Part shown: piece by piece, positions 52,835 through 62,042 of the stretch | Layout: each line of letters opens with the position of its first letter | Numbering within the stretch: position 1 is the stretch's first letter | Assembly (NCBI GenBank): GCA_018432235.1 | Contig: JAHDLO010000028.1 | Span: 1-64,000, forward strand | Direction: 5' to 3' | DNA length: 64,000 nt | DNA from: Clostridiaceae bacterium | GTDB taxonomy: Bacteria > Bacillota > Clostridia > Peptostreptococcales > Natronincolaceae | The notes under the pieces: generated by a model | Database searches by the model: none | Seen by the model: the letters and a program-made list of their open reading frames with translations, nothing else | Told to the model about the DNA's origin: nothing | Translations under genes and position numbers: made by a program

Positions 52835-54253
52835 ATGTCTGAAATTAATGGTAAGGAGCTACAAAAACAGCTTGCAAAGGAATTCAGTAGTGCATGGGAC
52901 AACTTAAAGGACAATGAAATGACAGAGGTTTTCAACCTGTCAGAGGACTACAAACTATTTATGGATCGGGGAAAAACCGAGAGGGAAAGTGTCAAGGAAA
53001 TTATGACACGCGCAAAGGCAGCGGGCTTTATCTCATTAACAGAGGCGTTAGCTAAGGGGTCTATTACGGCAGGAGATAGAATATACGCAGAAAACAAAGG
53101 CAAAGCAATTGCTTTATTTATTATTGGACAGGAGGATCTTCATAACGGTATGCGTATAGTAGGTGCCCATTTAGACGCACCAAGATTAGACTTAAAGGCA
53201 TTTCCCCTTTATGAGGACGGCGGCTTAGCTCTGCTGAAAACCCATTATTATGGAGGCGTAAAAAAATACCAATGGGTAGCGCTTCCCCTTGCTCTTCATG
53301 GCGTTATAATTAAAAATAATGGTGAAAAGCTTGAAATAGTCATTGGAGAGGATGAAGGTGATCCGGTATTCTATATATCAGATTTATTGCCACATTTGGC
53401 AGCAGACCAAATGACGAAAAAGATGTCTGAAGGGATAACGGGAGAAGGATTAAATATACTTATCGGAAATATCCCCTTTAACGGTGGCGATATCAGTGAC
53501 AAGGTGAAGCTGAATGTGTTAAAGCTATTGAATGAGAAGTACGGCATAGTGGAGGAGGACTTCACCGTTGCTGAGATAGAGGCAGTTCCAGCTGGCAGAG
53601 CAAGAGATGTCGGAATAGATAGAAGTATGGTGGCGGCTCACGGGCATGATGATAGAGTATGCTCCTATGCGGCACTTAAGGCGGTACTGGAGCTTGAAGC
53701 TCAAAAGTCAACAGTGGTAGGCCTTTTTGTAGATAAGGAAGAGGTAGGTAGTATGGGTAATACCGGAATGCAATCGGCATTCTTTGAGAATGTAGTTGCA
53801 GAGCTTCTGGAGCTGCAGGGTCAAACCAGCCATCTTCATGTGCGGAGGGCAATGATGAATTCAAAGGTCTTGTCAGGAGATGTTATGCCAGGCTTTGATC
53901 CTAATTATCCCGATGTTTTGGACAAAAGAAACGGTGCCTTTATCGGAAAAGGTGTTACAATTGCAAAATACACAGGGGCCAGAGGTAAAGGCGGCACCAA
54001 CGATGCAAATGCAGAATTTGTAGGGGAGATCAGAACCCTATTTAATAAAAATGATGTTGTTTGGCAGGTGGGAGAGTTAGGTAAGGTTGACCAAGGGGGC
54101 GGCGGCACCATCGCCTATATGCTGGCAAACTACGGTGCGGAGGTTCTGGACTGTGGCACGCCAATGCTGAGCATGCACGCTCCCGTTGAGCTGGTCAGCA
54201 AGGTGGATCTGTACATGACCTATAGGGCGTATAAGGCATTTTATATTGGATAG
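52835..54253 (+). CDS. M18-family aminopeptidase
   Basis: This 472-residue enzyme has the M18 metal-site segments HLDAPR, AAHGHDDR, DKEEVGS (catalytic Glu), DPNYPD and SMHAPVELVS. The tetrahedral shell of the family is large, and members release N-terminal, often acidic, residues in the cytosol. The ATG follows GGAGAGGAG at good spacing. It is a single-gene unit. Confidence 0.93.
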   Translation: MSEINGKELQKQLAKEFSSAWDNLKDNEMTEVFNLSEDYKLFMDRGKTERESVKEIMTRAKAAGFISLTEALAKGSITAGDRIYAENKGKAIALFIIGQEDLHNGMRIVGAHLDAPRLDLKAFPLYEDGGLALLKTHYYGGVKKYQWVALPLALHGVIIKNNGEKLEIVIGEDEGDPVFYISDLLPHLAADQMTKKMSEGITGEGLNILIGNIPFNGGDISDKVKLNVLKLLNEKYGIVEEDFTVAEIEAVPAGRARDVGIDRSMVAAHGHDDRVCSYAALKAVLELEAQKSTVVGLFVDKEEVGSMGNTGMQSAFFENVVAELLELQGQTSHLHVRRAMMNSKVLSGDVMPGFDPNYPDVLDKRNGAFIGKGVTIAKYTGARGKGGTNDANAEFVGEIRTLFNKNDVVWQVGELGKVDQGGGGTIAYMLANYGAEVLDCGTPMLSMHAPVELVSKVDLYMTYRAYKAFYIG

Positions 54254-54271
54254 GAATACCCCCCAAAAAGT

Positions 54272-54376
54272 AAAGGCCAGTGGAAAATCTTGAATTTTTA
54301 ACTGGTCTTTTGTTTTTAATCTCGGGTCGAGTGTTTCGAAATTAAAAATCATGCAATTCTCTATTAACTATTCACT
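54272..54376. repeat. Hairpin plus ATTCACTA-type run
   Basis: aaaggccagt (54272-54281) pairs with actggtcttt (54301-54310) with one G-U pair, then T-rich sequence follows. The block is related to that at 46045-46080 (both share ggaaaatctt), and tattaactattcactaa appears at 54362-54378. The hairpin probably ends the aminopeptidase transcript. Confidence 0.55.
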
Positions 54377-54514
54377 AATTATTTGAACTGTTGTATGAAG
54401 TGTACAAAATTAAGAAATTATAATATATAGAATCATAAATTTATGACATAATGAAGGATATTGCAGTTTTACGTTGAATTTTAATCTAATGATATTTTAG
54501 GGGGTTTAAATTTA

Positions 54515-55339
54515 ATGCAAATTATTACTGATAGTTCCTGTGATTTACCAAAAGAATTAATTGAAAGGCACGACATTATTGTAGTTCCTCTAAACATTGA
54601 AATTGATGAGAAAAGCTATCTGGATGGAATAGAATTATCCCATCATGATTTCTATGATAAAATGGCAAAGTCATCTACCCTGCCAAAAACCTCTCAGCCA
54701 TCACCCCATAGCTTTATAGAGGCATTTAAGGAGGCGGCGAAAAAGAAGAAGGACATCCTAAGCGTACATTTATCCTCAAAGCTGAGCGGCACCTTTGAGA
54801 CGGCAGCGCTGGCCCGTGAGCTATTTGGAGAAGAGGTACATATATTTGATTCCTTAAGCGGCTCTATGGGATTGGGATTGCAAGTATTAAAGGCCTGTAA
54901 GCTTATTGAAGAGGGTTTGGATTTCAACGGTGTAATTGAAAAGCTTAAGGAATACAGGGACCAGTTGAAGGTCTATGTTTATCTTGAGACTATTGAAAAC
55001 GCTGTAAAGGGCGGAAGAGTCAGCAGAACAAAGGAGATTATAGCCAATCTTCTTAATGTTAAGGTAGTTGTCCATGTTGAGGATGGGTATGTCAAAATCC
55101 TGAAATCCCTAAGAGGTAAGAAAAAGGCAATCAATTTTATGATGGATAAGCTGGCGGAGCAGCAGGAAACAATAAAGGATAAGGTTATAGGTATAACCCA
55201 CTGTGATTGTTTGGAGGACGCCATTGCACTTAAGGATGAGATCATGAAACGCTTTAATCCGGAAAACGTTATAATTACAACCATGGGTCCTGTTATCGGC
55301 ACCCACGCAGGCCATGGCGGTCTACTGGTAACCTTCTAA
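54515..55339 (+). CDS. DegV-family fatty-acid-binding protein
   Basis: This 274-residue protein has the DegV marks: IITDSSCDLP, PKTSQPSPHSFIEAFK, SVHLSSKLSGTFETA, IFDSLSGSMGLGL and VGTHAGHG-type end (IGTHAGHGGLLVTF). DegV/FakB proteins bind fatty acids and present them to the FakA kinase. The ATG follows AGGGGG. FakA is not adjacent. Confidence 0.93.
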   Translation: MQIITDSSCDLPKELIERHDIIVVPLNIEIDEKSYLDGIELSHHDFYDKMAKSSTLPKTSQPSPHSFIEAFKEAAKKKKDILSVHLSSKLSGTFETAALARELFGEEVHIFDSLSGSMGLGLQVLKACKLIEEGLDFNGVIEKLKEYRDQLKVYVYLETIENAVKGGRVSRTKEIIANLLNVKVVVHVEDGYVKILKSLRGKKKAINFMMDKLAEQQETIKDKVIGITHCDCLEDAIALKDEIMKRFNPENVIITTMGPVIGTHAGHGGLLVTF

Positions 55340-55357
55340 GTGAAAATGATCCAATAA

Positions 55358-55390
55358 AAAACAGATGACGATTTAATTGTCATCTGTTTT
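55358..55390. terminator. Bidirectional terminator
   Basis: aaaacagatgac (55358-55369) pairs perfectly with gtcatctgtttt (55379-55390). It serves the DegV gene and overlaps the end of the leftward LysR gene. Confidence 0.85.
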
Positions 55391-56308
55391 CAATTTTACA
55401 ATAGTGCTATTATCTCCATGATAATAATGACAGACAAAATCTTGAAATGTTTTTTCCAACGGTGAAGGCGTTCGATATTTATGGAATACAAAATAAAATC
55501 TTCTATTTAAGCTTACACCCTTTATTCTTAAAGCGCTGAGAACCTTAAGCTGTATTTCATCTTCAACAGCCCTTTTAGAAAGGAAGGATATGCCCATCCT
55601 ACGTCTTATACATTGTTTGATGGCCTCAGTGTTTTCAATGAGGGCAATGATATTAAGATTATCTATGCTCAGCTTATTATCCAAAAGGACCTGTTCCACC
55701 AGATGTCTGGTACCAGAGCCCTTCTCCCTGAAAATGAAGGATTCGTGGAGAATATCCTTAAGCTCAATTTCCTCAAGTTCGTTATAAGGGGCAGCATTAG
55801 GCGTAATTAAAAACAACTCATCGGAAACCAAGTCAAAATAGGTCAGCTGGTTGTTTGGCAGCTTTGCACCGACGATGCCAAAATCAATATTTCCCTGTGC
55901 AATACCCTCCAAAACCTCTTGAGAATCATAATGAAAAATGCTGAAGGTTACCTCGGGATAAATTTTATTGAACTCAGATATTAATTCCGGAACAATGTAC
56001 TGTTCCGGTATAGTGCTGGAGGCAATTTCTATGTTTCCCACCATTTTGCCTCGATATTCGTTTAATCGAAAAAGGGCATTGGCCTTCTGATTCATTATGT
56101 TCATAGCATATTCATATAATATTTCTCCTGCCTTAGTCAGAGAGGTATTTCTATTGGAACGGTTGACTAGTATTGTGTTTAGCTCCTTTTCTAAATTCAG
56201 TATATGGCTGCTGACTGTAGGCTGTGTTAAATAAAGATGTTCTGCTGCCTTTGAAAAGCTTTTGAGTTTTGCAACAGCTACAAAGGTTTCCAGCTGTCTG
56301 AAATCCAT
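55373..56308 (-). CDS. LysR-family transcriptional regulator
   Basis: This 311-residue protein has the LysR N-terminal helix-turn-helix (MDFRQLETFVAVAKLKSFSKAAEHLYLTQPTVSSHILNLEKELNTILVNR) and an effector domain (IEIASSTIPEQYIVPELISEF; GNIDFGIVGAK; FIFREKGSGTRHLVEQVL). The ATG at 56308 follows GGGGGA; the frame extends upstream without a ribosome site. It lies 68 bp after the CDF transporter gene in the same direction. The sequence reminds me of regulators linked to selenium metabolism in Clostridia, which I cannot confirm. Confidence 0.9.
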   Translation of the reverse strand: MDFRQLETFVAVAKLKSFSKAAEHLYLTQPTVSSHILNLEKELNTILVNRSNRNTSLTKAGEILYEYAMNIMNQKANALFRLNEYRGKMVGNIEIASSTIPEQYIVPELISEFNKIYPEVTFSIFHYDSQEVLEGIAQGNIDFGIVGAKLPNNQLTYFDLVSDELFLITPNAAPYNELEEIELKDILHESFIFREKGSGTRHLVEQVLLDNKLSIDNLNIIALIENTEAIKQCIRRRMGISFLSKRAVEDEIQLKVLSALRIKGVSLNRRFYFVFHKYRTPSPLEKTFQDFVCHYYHGDNSTIVKLKTDDN

Positions 56309-56376
56309 AACAATTCCCCCAATTATGTAGATAGTTCTATATATACTATAATATATAATATTTAAAAAATAGTCCA

Positions 56377-57318
56377 TTACTTTGGACTATCTTTAAGGTC
56401 TTGGTCGTTATCAGGACAATTAGCACAGTTCTCCTTATCCAAGTGAACAAGGCACGGATTGACATGAATCAACACATCTACAACATCAGAATTTTTTTTA
56501 ATGATATTTTCCTTTGCTCTGGCAGCGGCACCATGACCTTCTTCTACTGTTATTTTAGGATTCACACATATTTTCATATCGACGAAAAGCTTTGAGCCAT
56601 ATTGTCTTACCTTTACATCCTTAACCGATTTTACACCATCAGCCTTGAGAGCCGCAGCCCTTATATCATCCAGCACTTCTTTTTCAGGAGCCTTATCCAT
56701 AAGACTGTTAATAGCCTCTATATAAATTGTTATACCAGTTTTAAAAATTAAAAGGGATACTACGATACCAGCAATAGGGTCCATAAAGGGGAAGCCATAT
56801 ATCGCACCGGCTATACCTATTAGAGTAGCTGAGGAGGACAAGACGTCTGATCGGTGGTTCCAAGCATCGGCTATTACAGCAGAGCTCTTAATTTTCTTGC
56901 CTATCCTAACAGAATATTGATACATTCCCTCCTTCATAACAATAGATGCTATAGCAGCGTATATTGCAACGGACTTCGGAGGGCTGATAGTGCCTGACAT
57001 TAAAAGCTTAAGGGCCTCATAGCCAATTCCTATGGCTGTAACACATAATATGATTGCTAAAAGCTTTGAAGTAATGGTTTCTGCTTTATGGTGACCATAG
57101 GGATGGGATTCATCTGGGGGTTTATGGGCAATTCTAAGACCTTGAAGCAGTATAACATTACCTAATAGGTCGGATGCTGAATTAAAAGCATCTGCAATCA
57201 AAGCTGTACTTCCTGATAAATAACCGACACTACCCTTTAAAATAGTCAATATGACATTACCCATTATACTGACTAAGGATACTTTTTTTATTTCGAGAAA
57301 TCTGTTCTGATCTTCCAT
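56377..57318 (-). CDS. Cation diffusion facilitator (CDF) metal exporter
   Basis: This 313-residue protein has six membrane helices with the metal site in TALIADAFNSASDLLGN and VIADAWNHRSDVLSS, and a cytosolic ZT-dimer domain. The C-terminus has an extra cysteine/histidine tail (CLVHLDKENCANCPDNDQD), a possible extra metal site. It exports divalent metals such as Zn, Mn, Co or Fe. The ATG follows AGGTAGGTG. Confidence 0.92.
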   Translation of the reverse strand: MEDQNRFLEIKKVSLVSIMGNVILTILKGSVGYLSGSTALIADAFNSASDLLGNVILLQGLRIAHKPPDESHPYGHHKAETITSKLLAIILCVTAIGIGYEALKLLMSGTISPPKSVAIYAAIASIVMKEGMYQYSVRIGKKIKSSAVIADAWNHRSDVLSSSATLIGIAGAIYGFPFMDPIAGIVVSLLIFKTGITIYIEAINSLMDKAPEKEVLDDIRAAALKADGVKSVKDVKVRQYGSKLFVDMKICVNPKITVEEGHGAAARAKENIIKKNSDVVDVLIHVNPCLVHLDKENCANCPDNDQDLKDSPK

Positions 57319-57437
57319 AAAACACCTACCTTTAAAGAAAATAATTAAGCGTATTACTATTATCTGAATACGATTAGGAGGATATGCAAATACTTTTGAT
57401 TATAAAACAATAACCAGATAATTTAGGAGGCTTATAC

Positions 57438-57887
57438 ATGGCAGAAATTATAGAGCTCCATGATTACCGATTGACAAAGCAAAGGGAGTTTTTTATTAAT
57501 CTATACCGATTTTTAAATAATAATATGAATCAAAGATTTGACGAGCTTCAAATAAAGCTAAAGGAGGAGCTTAAGCAGTTATTTGAAAGTCAGTCCTTCG
57601 ACACCCTATACATTCACTATTTTAATATACCCACAATTACCTTTATCGTAACAGTCTTTGTTAAAAACAGTGATCTAAGCTGCTTTTTTCCTAAGATAAT
57701 TAAAATAGATAATGAGGAAAACATACAGATGTTCAAAAATACCTTAATAAAGATACTGGAAACCTTTGTTGAGGGATATATGGAGAATCCCAATAAGGAT
57801 ACCCTAGAGAAGGGCATGGATATCATTATCAATCATTTATATCAGGATTTATTGGAAATGATACCCGATGAGATTGTAATTGTTTAA
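57438..57887 (+). CDS. Hypothetical protein, 149 residues
   Basis: The ATG follows TTAGGAGG. The protein is soluble and helical with a beta core (LYIHYFNIPTITFIVTVFVKN) and an acidic end. No family is recognised. A very strong terminator begins at its stop codon, so it is a complete single-gene unit. Confidence 0.7.
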   Translation: MAEIIELHDYRLTKQREFFINLYRFLNNNMNQRFDELQIKLKEELKQLFESQSFDTLYIHYFNIPTITFIVTVFVKNSDLSCFFPKIIKIDNEENIQMFKNTLIKILETFVEGYMENPNKDTLEKGMDIIINHLYQDLLEMIPDEIVIV

Positions 57888-57920
57888 AAATAGCAGAAGG
57901 CGGTGCCTTCTGCTATTTTT
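57886..57920 (+). terminator. Rho-independent terminator
   Basis: A 16-bp stem (57886-57901 with 57905-57920) around ggt ends in TTTTT. Confidence 0.9.
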
Positions 57921-58528
57921 ATGTTCCTTATTATCGATTGGAAAAGCCAATAGAGCCTTGTGAAAAGGGGAGGGAATACTTCGCGTGTCGAAATATAGGA
58001 TAGTTTGTCGAAATATAATAAGAGGTGAAAAAATTTATATATAGAATATTATTATTTACGAAATAATTTCACGTTTGCCAAGTCCTCACATGTAGCCGTT
58101 AGCTGTAGTAAAAGGTATATTAAGATTCGTGGATACATATTTTAGGTATTTATAAACGCTATGGTAAAATATCGTAATTTATCGAAATGTAAAGGAGAAG
58201 GAGGAAAATAAAGAAGCACTTAGTTAATGAGAAATCATCCCCAAATGTTTAATAAGGTTTTATATTGGGGTGGTTTAAAATACTAGAGCCTGTGCCAATC
58301 ATAATCCATAGAATTTACAAATACTTATATGCCCATAGCATTACTATTATAACCAATAATGAAAACCTACGGTAGCTTTTTTGGTATTACAAATTTGACA
58401 ATTAATAGTGAATTATACGTAGTTCTAGTCCCTTTTATAGGCGTTTTAAACGCTTACATAAAAAGGCAGATAGAGCTTTCTCATGCTGTAACTAAAAAAA
58501 TTGATTCATACTATGAGGAGGAAATAAA
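57921..58528. other. Long spacer with Spo0A-type boxes and an orphan ribosome site
   Basis: Apart from the two 0A-type boxes near 57986 and 58004, the stretch has a strong ribosome-site-like run (AAGGAGAAGGAGGA, 58191-58204) with no open frame after it. A loose hairpin (about 58227-58276) follows. I see no gene up to the start at 58529. Confidence 0.5.
57986..58019 (+). promoter_or_regulatory. Two Spo0A-type boxes with a -10 element
   Basis: TGTCGAA at 57986-57992 and TTTGTCGAA at 58004-58012 are spaced 20 bp, two helical turns, and TATAAT follows at 58014-58019. These match the 0A box TTTGTCGAA. Control by Spo0A is inference. Confidence 0.5.
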
Positions 58529-59500
58529 ATGCGTAATAAAGCAATGCTTAGAATGTTGGTAGCAATCCTTATGATTGTTAGCCTTATGACAATGCCTGTA
58601 AGTGCAGCACAGGAAGAAGTTAGTTGGGGAGACGCTGCTTACAAAATCATCGTACCAGGGTTCATTGAAGTAAGGACAATAACAATATATGATGAAGAAG
58701 TAGAAGTTATTGTTGCTGAAAAGCCGGAATTGAAAAGCAATAACAGATATGATTTCTTTGAAATCGTGACTACTGATGCTGCTGCTACTATGATTACTTC
58801 AATGGTGGGAACCACGGAAGAACAATTAGGTGATTTAATGGCTGATCTAGAAAATGGTCGACTTATGTTCAGTCCAACCATGTATGCTAGTTTAGATGAA
58901 ATAGAGGGTCAACCACTATACTTAGGTTTTTCTTTCCGTAATGCAGATTTCGAAGTTATATATGAATTCCCGGTTTGGTTTTTATTTGAAGAAGCAGGAG
59001 CTTCTGCTTCAGCACCAGCACCGACACCAGCACCTGTACCAGTGCAAGAACCAGTACAGGTTAAGGAAGTAAGTGCTGTGCCTACATCTTCTAAGGTTGT
59101 CGTAAATGATCAGCCTGTTGCCTTTGAAGCGTATACCATCGAGGGATACAATTACTTCAAGCTAAGAGATTTAGCAATGGCGGTTACAGGCTCAGAAAAG
59201 CAGTTCGAAGTAAGCTGGGATGGAGAAAAAAATGCCATCAATCTGGTATCAGATGCGGCATACACGCCTGTTGGAAACGAATTAACAGCAGGAACTGGAG
59301 CAGCAACTGTTAAAGGGGTTACCAATCAGTCTAAGATTTACGTAGACGGAGAAGTGATTGAACTGGAGGCCTATACTATAAACGGAAATAACTATTTCAA
59401 ATTGAGAGACGTAGCTGCTGTATTTGATTTTAGTGTTGGTTGGGATGAAGTACTCAATCAAATTACAATTAGCACTGCTTCAGGTTATGTAGCACAATAA
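58529..59500 (+). CDS. Secreted protein with copper-amine-oxidase-N stalk domains
   Basis: This 323-residue protein has a signal peptide (MLRMLVAILMIVSLMTMPVSA), a unique N-terminal domain (about 28-155), a Pro/Ala-rich linker (ASAPAPTPAPVPVQEPVQ), and two copies of the stalk pattern (VVVNDQPVAFEAYTIEGYNYFKLRDLA and IYVDGEVIELEAYTINGNNYFKLRDVA). These domains are wall- or surface-linked in Firmicutes and have no oxidase activity alone. The ATG follows GAGGAGG. It may be under sporulation-phase control from the Spo0A-type boxes far upstream. Confidence 0.88.
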   Translation: MRNKAMLRMLVAILMIVSLMTMPVSAAQEEVSWGDAAYKIIVPGFIEVRTITIYDEEVEVIVAEKPELKSNNRYDFFEIVTTDAAATMITSMVGTTEEQLGDLMADLENGRLMFSPTMYASLDEIEGQPLYLGFSFRNADFEVIYEFPVWFLFEEAGASASAPAPTPAPVPVQEPVQVKEVSAVPTSSKVVVNDQPVAFEAYTIEGYNYFKLRDLAMAVTGSEKQFEVSWDGEKNAINLVSDAAYTPVGNELTAGTGAATVKGVTNQSKIYVDGEVIELEAYTINGNNYFKLRDVAAVFDFSVGWDEVLNQITISTASGYVAQ

Positions 59501-59512
59501 TATGATTGCAAT

Positions 59513-59570
59513 GAGAGTGTTCTGAAGCTATGAGACTTAAATCATAGCGGAGGGGCACTCTCTTTTTTTT
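59513..59570 (+). terminator. Terminator after the stalk-domain gene
   Basis: gagagtg (59513-59519) pairs with cactctc (59556-59562) with an inner stem gctatga/tcatagc, followed by a long T run. Confidence 0.75.
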
Positions 59571-59757
59571 GATTGTATAATGAAGTCCTATTTCACACTA
59601 TAAATTCTTATACCTGAAGTTATATTTTAGCAGAGAGAATTAGATTTTTATTTTCAATATCCCACCACTTCTGCAAAATAAAGAATAGAAAATGTAGAAA
59701 GATTTAGGCTATAATATAGATAGCTTAGATTACTTATATTAGAATTGAGGTATTTAT

Positions 59758-60525
59758 ATGTTTGGAAAAATTGATAGCTTGCTTAAAAAACTAAATAGCT
59801 ATAGACCACTTACCGCAAGTGAGGTACAAAGACTTAGCGAAGAATTTCTAATAAACTTCACCTATAATTCCAATGCGATTGAAGGTAATACCCTAACACT
59901 TCAAGAAACGGCCCTTGTGCTACAGGAGGGTATAACAATCGCCCAGAAGCCCTTAAAGGAACATCTGGAGGCCATTGGACATAAGGAGGCATTTAAATAC
60001 ATTGAAGAAATAGTTAAAGAGCCGGTGGATATCTCCGAAAGAGTAATTAAGGATATTCATAGTTTAGTTTTAATGGATAGACCTCAGGACAGAGGTATAT
60101 ATAGACGTGTTCCTGTTATTATACAAGGAGCTGAAAAAAGACCACCTGAACCACATCTTGTGCCATCAGAAATGGAAGGCCTGATCAAGGAGCATGGTGA
60201 CTGGAAGCAGAATATGCATGTGGTAGAACGTGTGGCTCTCTTTCATTTAAGGTTTGAAGAAATCCATCCCTTTGTGGACGGCAATGGCAGGATGGGGCGT
60301 CTACTACTAAATTTTGAGTTGATGAAGTCCGGATATCCTCCTATAAATATTAAGTTCCAGGACAGGAAAAGCTATTACGATTGCTTCAATGATTATCAAA
60401 AATCAGGAGGAAATCCTACTGCTATGGTGGCGTTAGTTTCCGACTACATTGAGGAGGAGCTGGAGAATTATATAGAGATTCTTGAGATGGCCAACTCAAT
60501 AGATGATATGGAATATGAAAGATAA
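59758..60525 (+). CDS. Fic-domain protein, self-inhibited class II type
   Basis: This 255-residue protein has the Fic motif HPFVDGNGRMGR starting at H170, which transfers AMP (or another phosphate group) to target hydroxyls. The inhibitory motif S38-NAI-E42-G-N lies in an N-terminal helix, as in class II Fic proteins where Glu42 blocks ATP. The C-terminal region (YYDCFNDYQKSGGNPTAMVALVSDYIEEELENY) completes the fold. No antitoxin gene is adjacent. The ATG is preceded by a weak GAGG. Confidence 0.92.
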   Translation: MFGKIDSLLKKLNSYRPLTASEVQRLSEEFLINFTYNSNAIEGNTLTLQETALVLQEGITIAQKPLKEHLEAIGHKEAFKYIEEIVKEPVDISERVIKDIHSLVLMDRPQDRGIYRRVPVIIQGAEKRPPEPHLVPSEMEGLIKEHGDWKQNMHVVERVALFHLRFEEIHPFVDGNGRMGRLLLNFELMKSGYPPINIKFQDRKSYYDCFNDYQKSGGNPTAMVALVSDYIEEELENYIEILEMANSIDDMEYER

Positions 60526-60548
60526 ATATTATTTGTGTTTTTATAACA

Positions 60549-60588
60549 GAAGTCTTTTACCTTAATTGGTAGAGGGCTTCTTTTTATT
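60549..60588 (+). terminator. Terminator after the Fic gene
   Basis: A 13-bp stem with G-U pairs (60549-60561 with 60568-60580) is followed by TTTTT. Confidence 0.8.
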
Positions 60589-60598
60589 TTCTCTGGAG

Positions 60599-61134
60599 GA
60601 GGAGGTACAAATGCATGTTAGAGAAAAGCTTTTAGTTTAATATCAAAAATCAAGATGAACTAGATAAGGCCCAGGCGAACTGGATGATGAACAATATAAC
60701 TTTAAGATGATATTTAATAAAAAGAAAGGAAATTTTATAATGTTATGGATTCCGCCTCACATATCATAAGAGATCATGCAGAGAGGATTTACTATTGCAA
60801 TAGAGCAAAAGTTTACCTTGGCAGCTGGAGTATTTTCAGAGTTAAAATTCAGAGGATTAAATGTGGAGCTTATAACTGAATATGCAAAGGAGATGGCAAA
60901 GGAGACAACATTTATTATTCAGGGGGAGCCACAGAGAGTATAGTCATGGCAGAATACAAGATGAAGACGAATCAATTGCCATAAAAGTTGGGTTAAAAGC
61001 AATGCTTGAAAGATTAGATATATTATTGTGACATTTACAATTGATCATACTGTCGTTGAAGTAACCTTAAATGGAAAATTATTAAGGGTGGCAGAAGACA
61101 AGACTGCCGGCAGCCACCATGCGGAGTATTTTTA
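60599..61134 (+). pseudogene. Decayed phage-like gene fragments
   Basis: Protein-like pieces in changing frames lie here. QRGFTIAIEQKFTLAAGVFSE, then LKFRGLNVELITEYAKEMAKE (about 60780-60941) matches the region after Walker A of AAA_28-type phage ATPases. HGRIQDEDESIAIKVGLKAML (to about 61032) and TIDHTVVEVTLNGKLLRVAEDK (to 61134) follow. No start, Walker motif or complete frame is left. It is residue of an old element next to the tRNA-Leu attachment site. Confidence 0.45.
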
Positions 61135-61275
61135 ATGGTGGGGGAGAACAAGAGGAGAACAACAGGAGAACTTATGGAAATAAAATACAAAATCACTTGG
61201 TGGTGGTTAAATGATGACAAAAAAAGAAAAAAACCTCAAAGTAAGCTCCGACAAGCCTTTGAGGAATTCATTAAT

Positions 61276-61330
61276 TGGTGCCGCGGAAGGGAATCGAACC
61301 CCCACGCCCTTGCGAGCGGCAGATTTTGAG
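61276..61330 (-). other. 3' part of a tRNA-Leu(CAA) gene, probable attachment site
   Basis: On the minus strand the 55 nt run from the anticodon loop (ctcaaaa, anticodon CAA) through the long variable arm (gccgctcgcaagggc), T arm (gggttcgattccc) and acceptor strand ccgcggc to CCA. The 5' half is absent: upstream sequence (from 61331) does not continue the tRNA. This is the usual trace of an element integrated by a tyrosine recombinase at a tRNA 3' end. Confidence 0.75.
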
Positions 61331-61492
61331 TTTTGCAAAACATTTGGAACTACTAAGAAACTACCCTACTTCACTGGAAGTTATAGACCGCTTAAAGCCT
61401 TGTAAAATGGGCGTTTGAAGCACTTTAACCTCCCTGAACCCCATCGTTTCAAAGTTTAAATAAAAAGCCAATTTTGAGATAAATTTTGGACG

Positions 61493-61523
61493 TTGGAGGG
61501 ATATTGGAGGGATATGGAGGGAT
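61493..61523 (+). repeat. Three direct repeats of TTGGAGGGATA type
   Basis: (t)tggagggata occurs three times in a row with a period of about 11 and 10 bp. Close to a tRNA attachment site, such repeats often are arm-type binding sites of an integrase. No integrase is visible in the window. The spacer 61331-61623 has no gene. Confidence 0.5.
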
Positions 61524-61623
61524 GAACAACCGGTTCACCTTCTGCATCAACCATCATTAATATTGAGTCAATACTTTTTTGTAACAGTCACTCCTACCAC
61601 TGACAAGTACAATTTGGGAGCTG

Positions 61624-61872
61624 ATGACTGTGAGAAATGAAGAATACTATAAAGAAATTTTCAAACCATATCCTGACGTAGTTACTCTGGATGAATTTAA
61701 GTCTATGTTAGGTGGAATTGCTGATAGTACAGCACGAAAACTTTTAAGAGGAAACCATGTAAAGCATTTTTACATTCGTAATACCTATATGATCCCCAAA
61801 GTTTGGGTTATTGAATATGTATTAAGTGAACATTATACTGAGTACCGGGAAAAGTTAAAAGTACAGGTTTAA
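61624..61872 (+). CDS. Small helix-turn-helix protein, excisionase-like
   Basis: This 82-residue protein has one MerR/excisionase-type helix-turn-helix (VTLDEFKSMLGGIADSTARKLLRGNHVKHFYIRNTYMIPKVWVIEYV). Such proteins are common next to attachment sites and act as directionality factors or regulators. The ATG at 61624 or GTG at 61630 follows GGGAG. It is the first gene after the tRNA-Leu fragment. Confidence 0.7.
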   Translation: MTVRNEEYYKEIFKPYPDVVTLDEFKSMLGGIADSTARKLLRGNHVKHFYIRNTYMIPKVWVIEYVLSEHYTEYREKLKVQV

Positions 61873-62042
61873 CAATATTAAAATCGAATGTATAAGAGGG
61901 CATGGCATTTCTGCTTGTGTTCTCTTTTTATATATAAATTAAGCCTTATGACGTGCTTTATAGTTATATATAAATCTTGTATTGTTCGCATTTGCGATAT
62001 ATAATATGAGATGTAAAAATATTCTATGAAAGGTTAATCTAT

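Noticed and set aside
58359..58562. 67-codon frame before the stalk-domain gene
   Set aside because: No ribosome site, overlap with the true gene start and no protein-like pattern.
61135..61405. Two overlapping frames with NWCRGRESNPHALASG and GAAEGNRTPTPLRAAD
   Set aside because: These are translations of the tRNA-Leu 3' fragment on the opposite strand, a well-known false gene signature.
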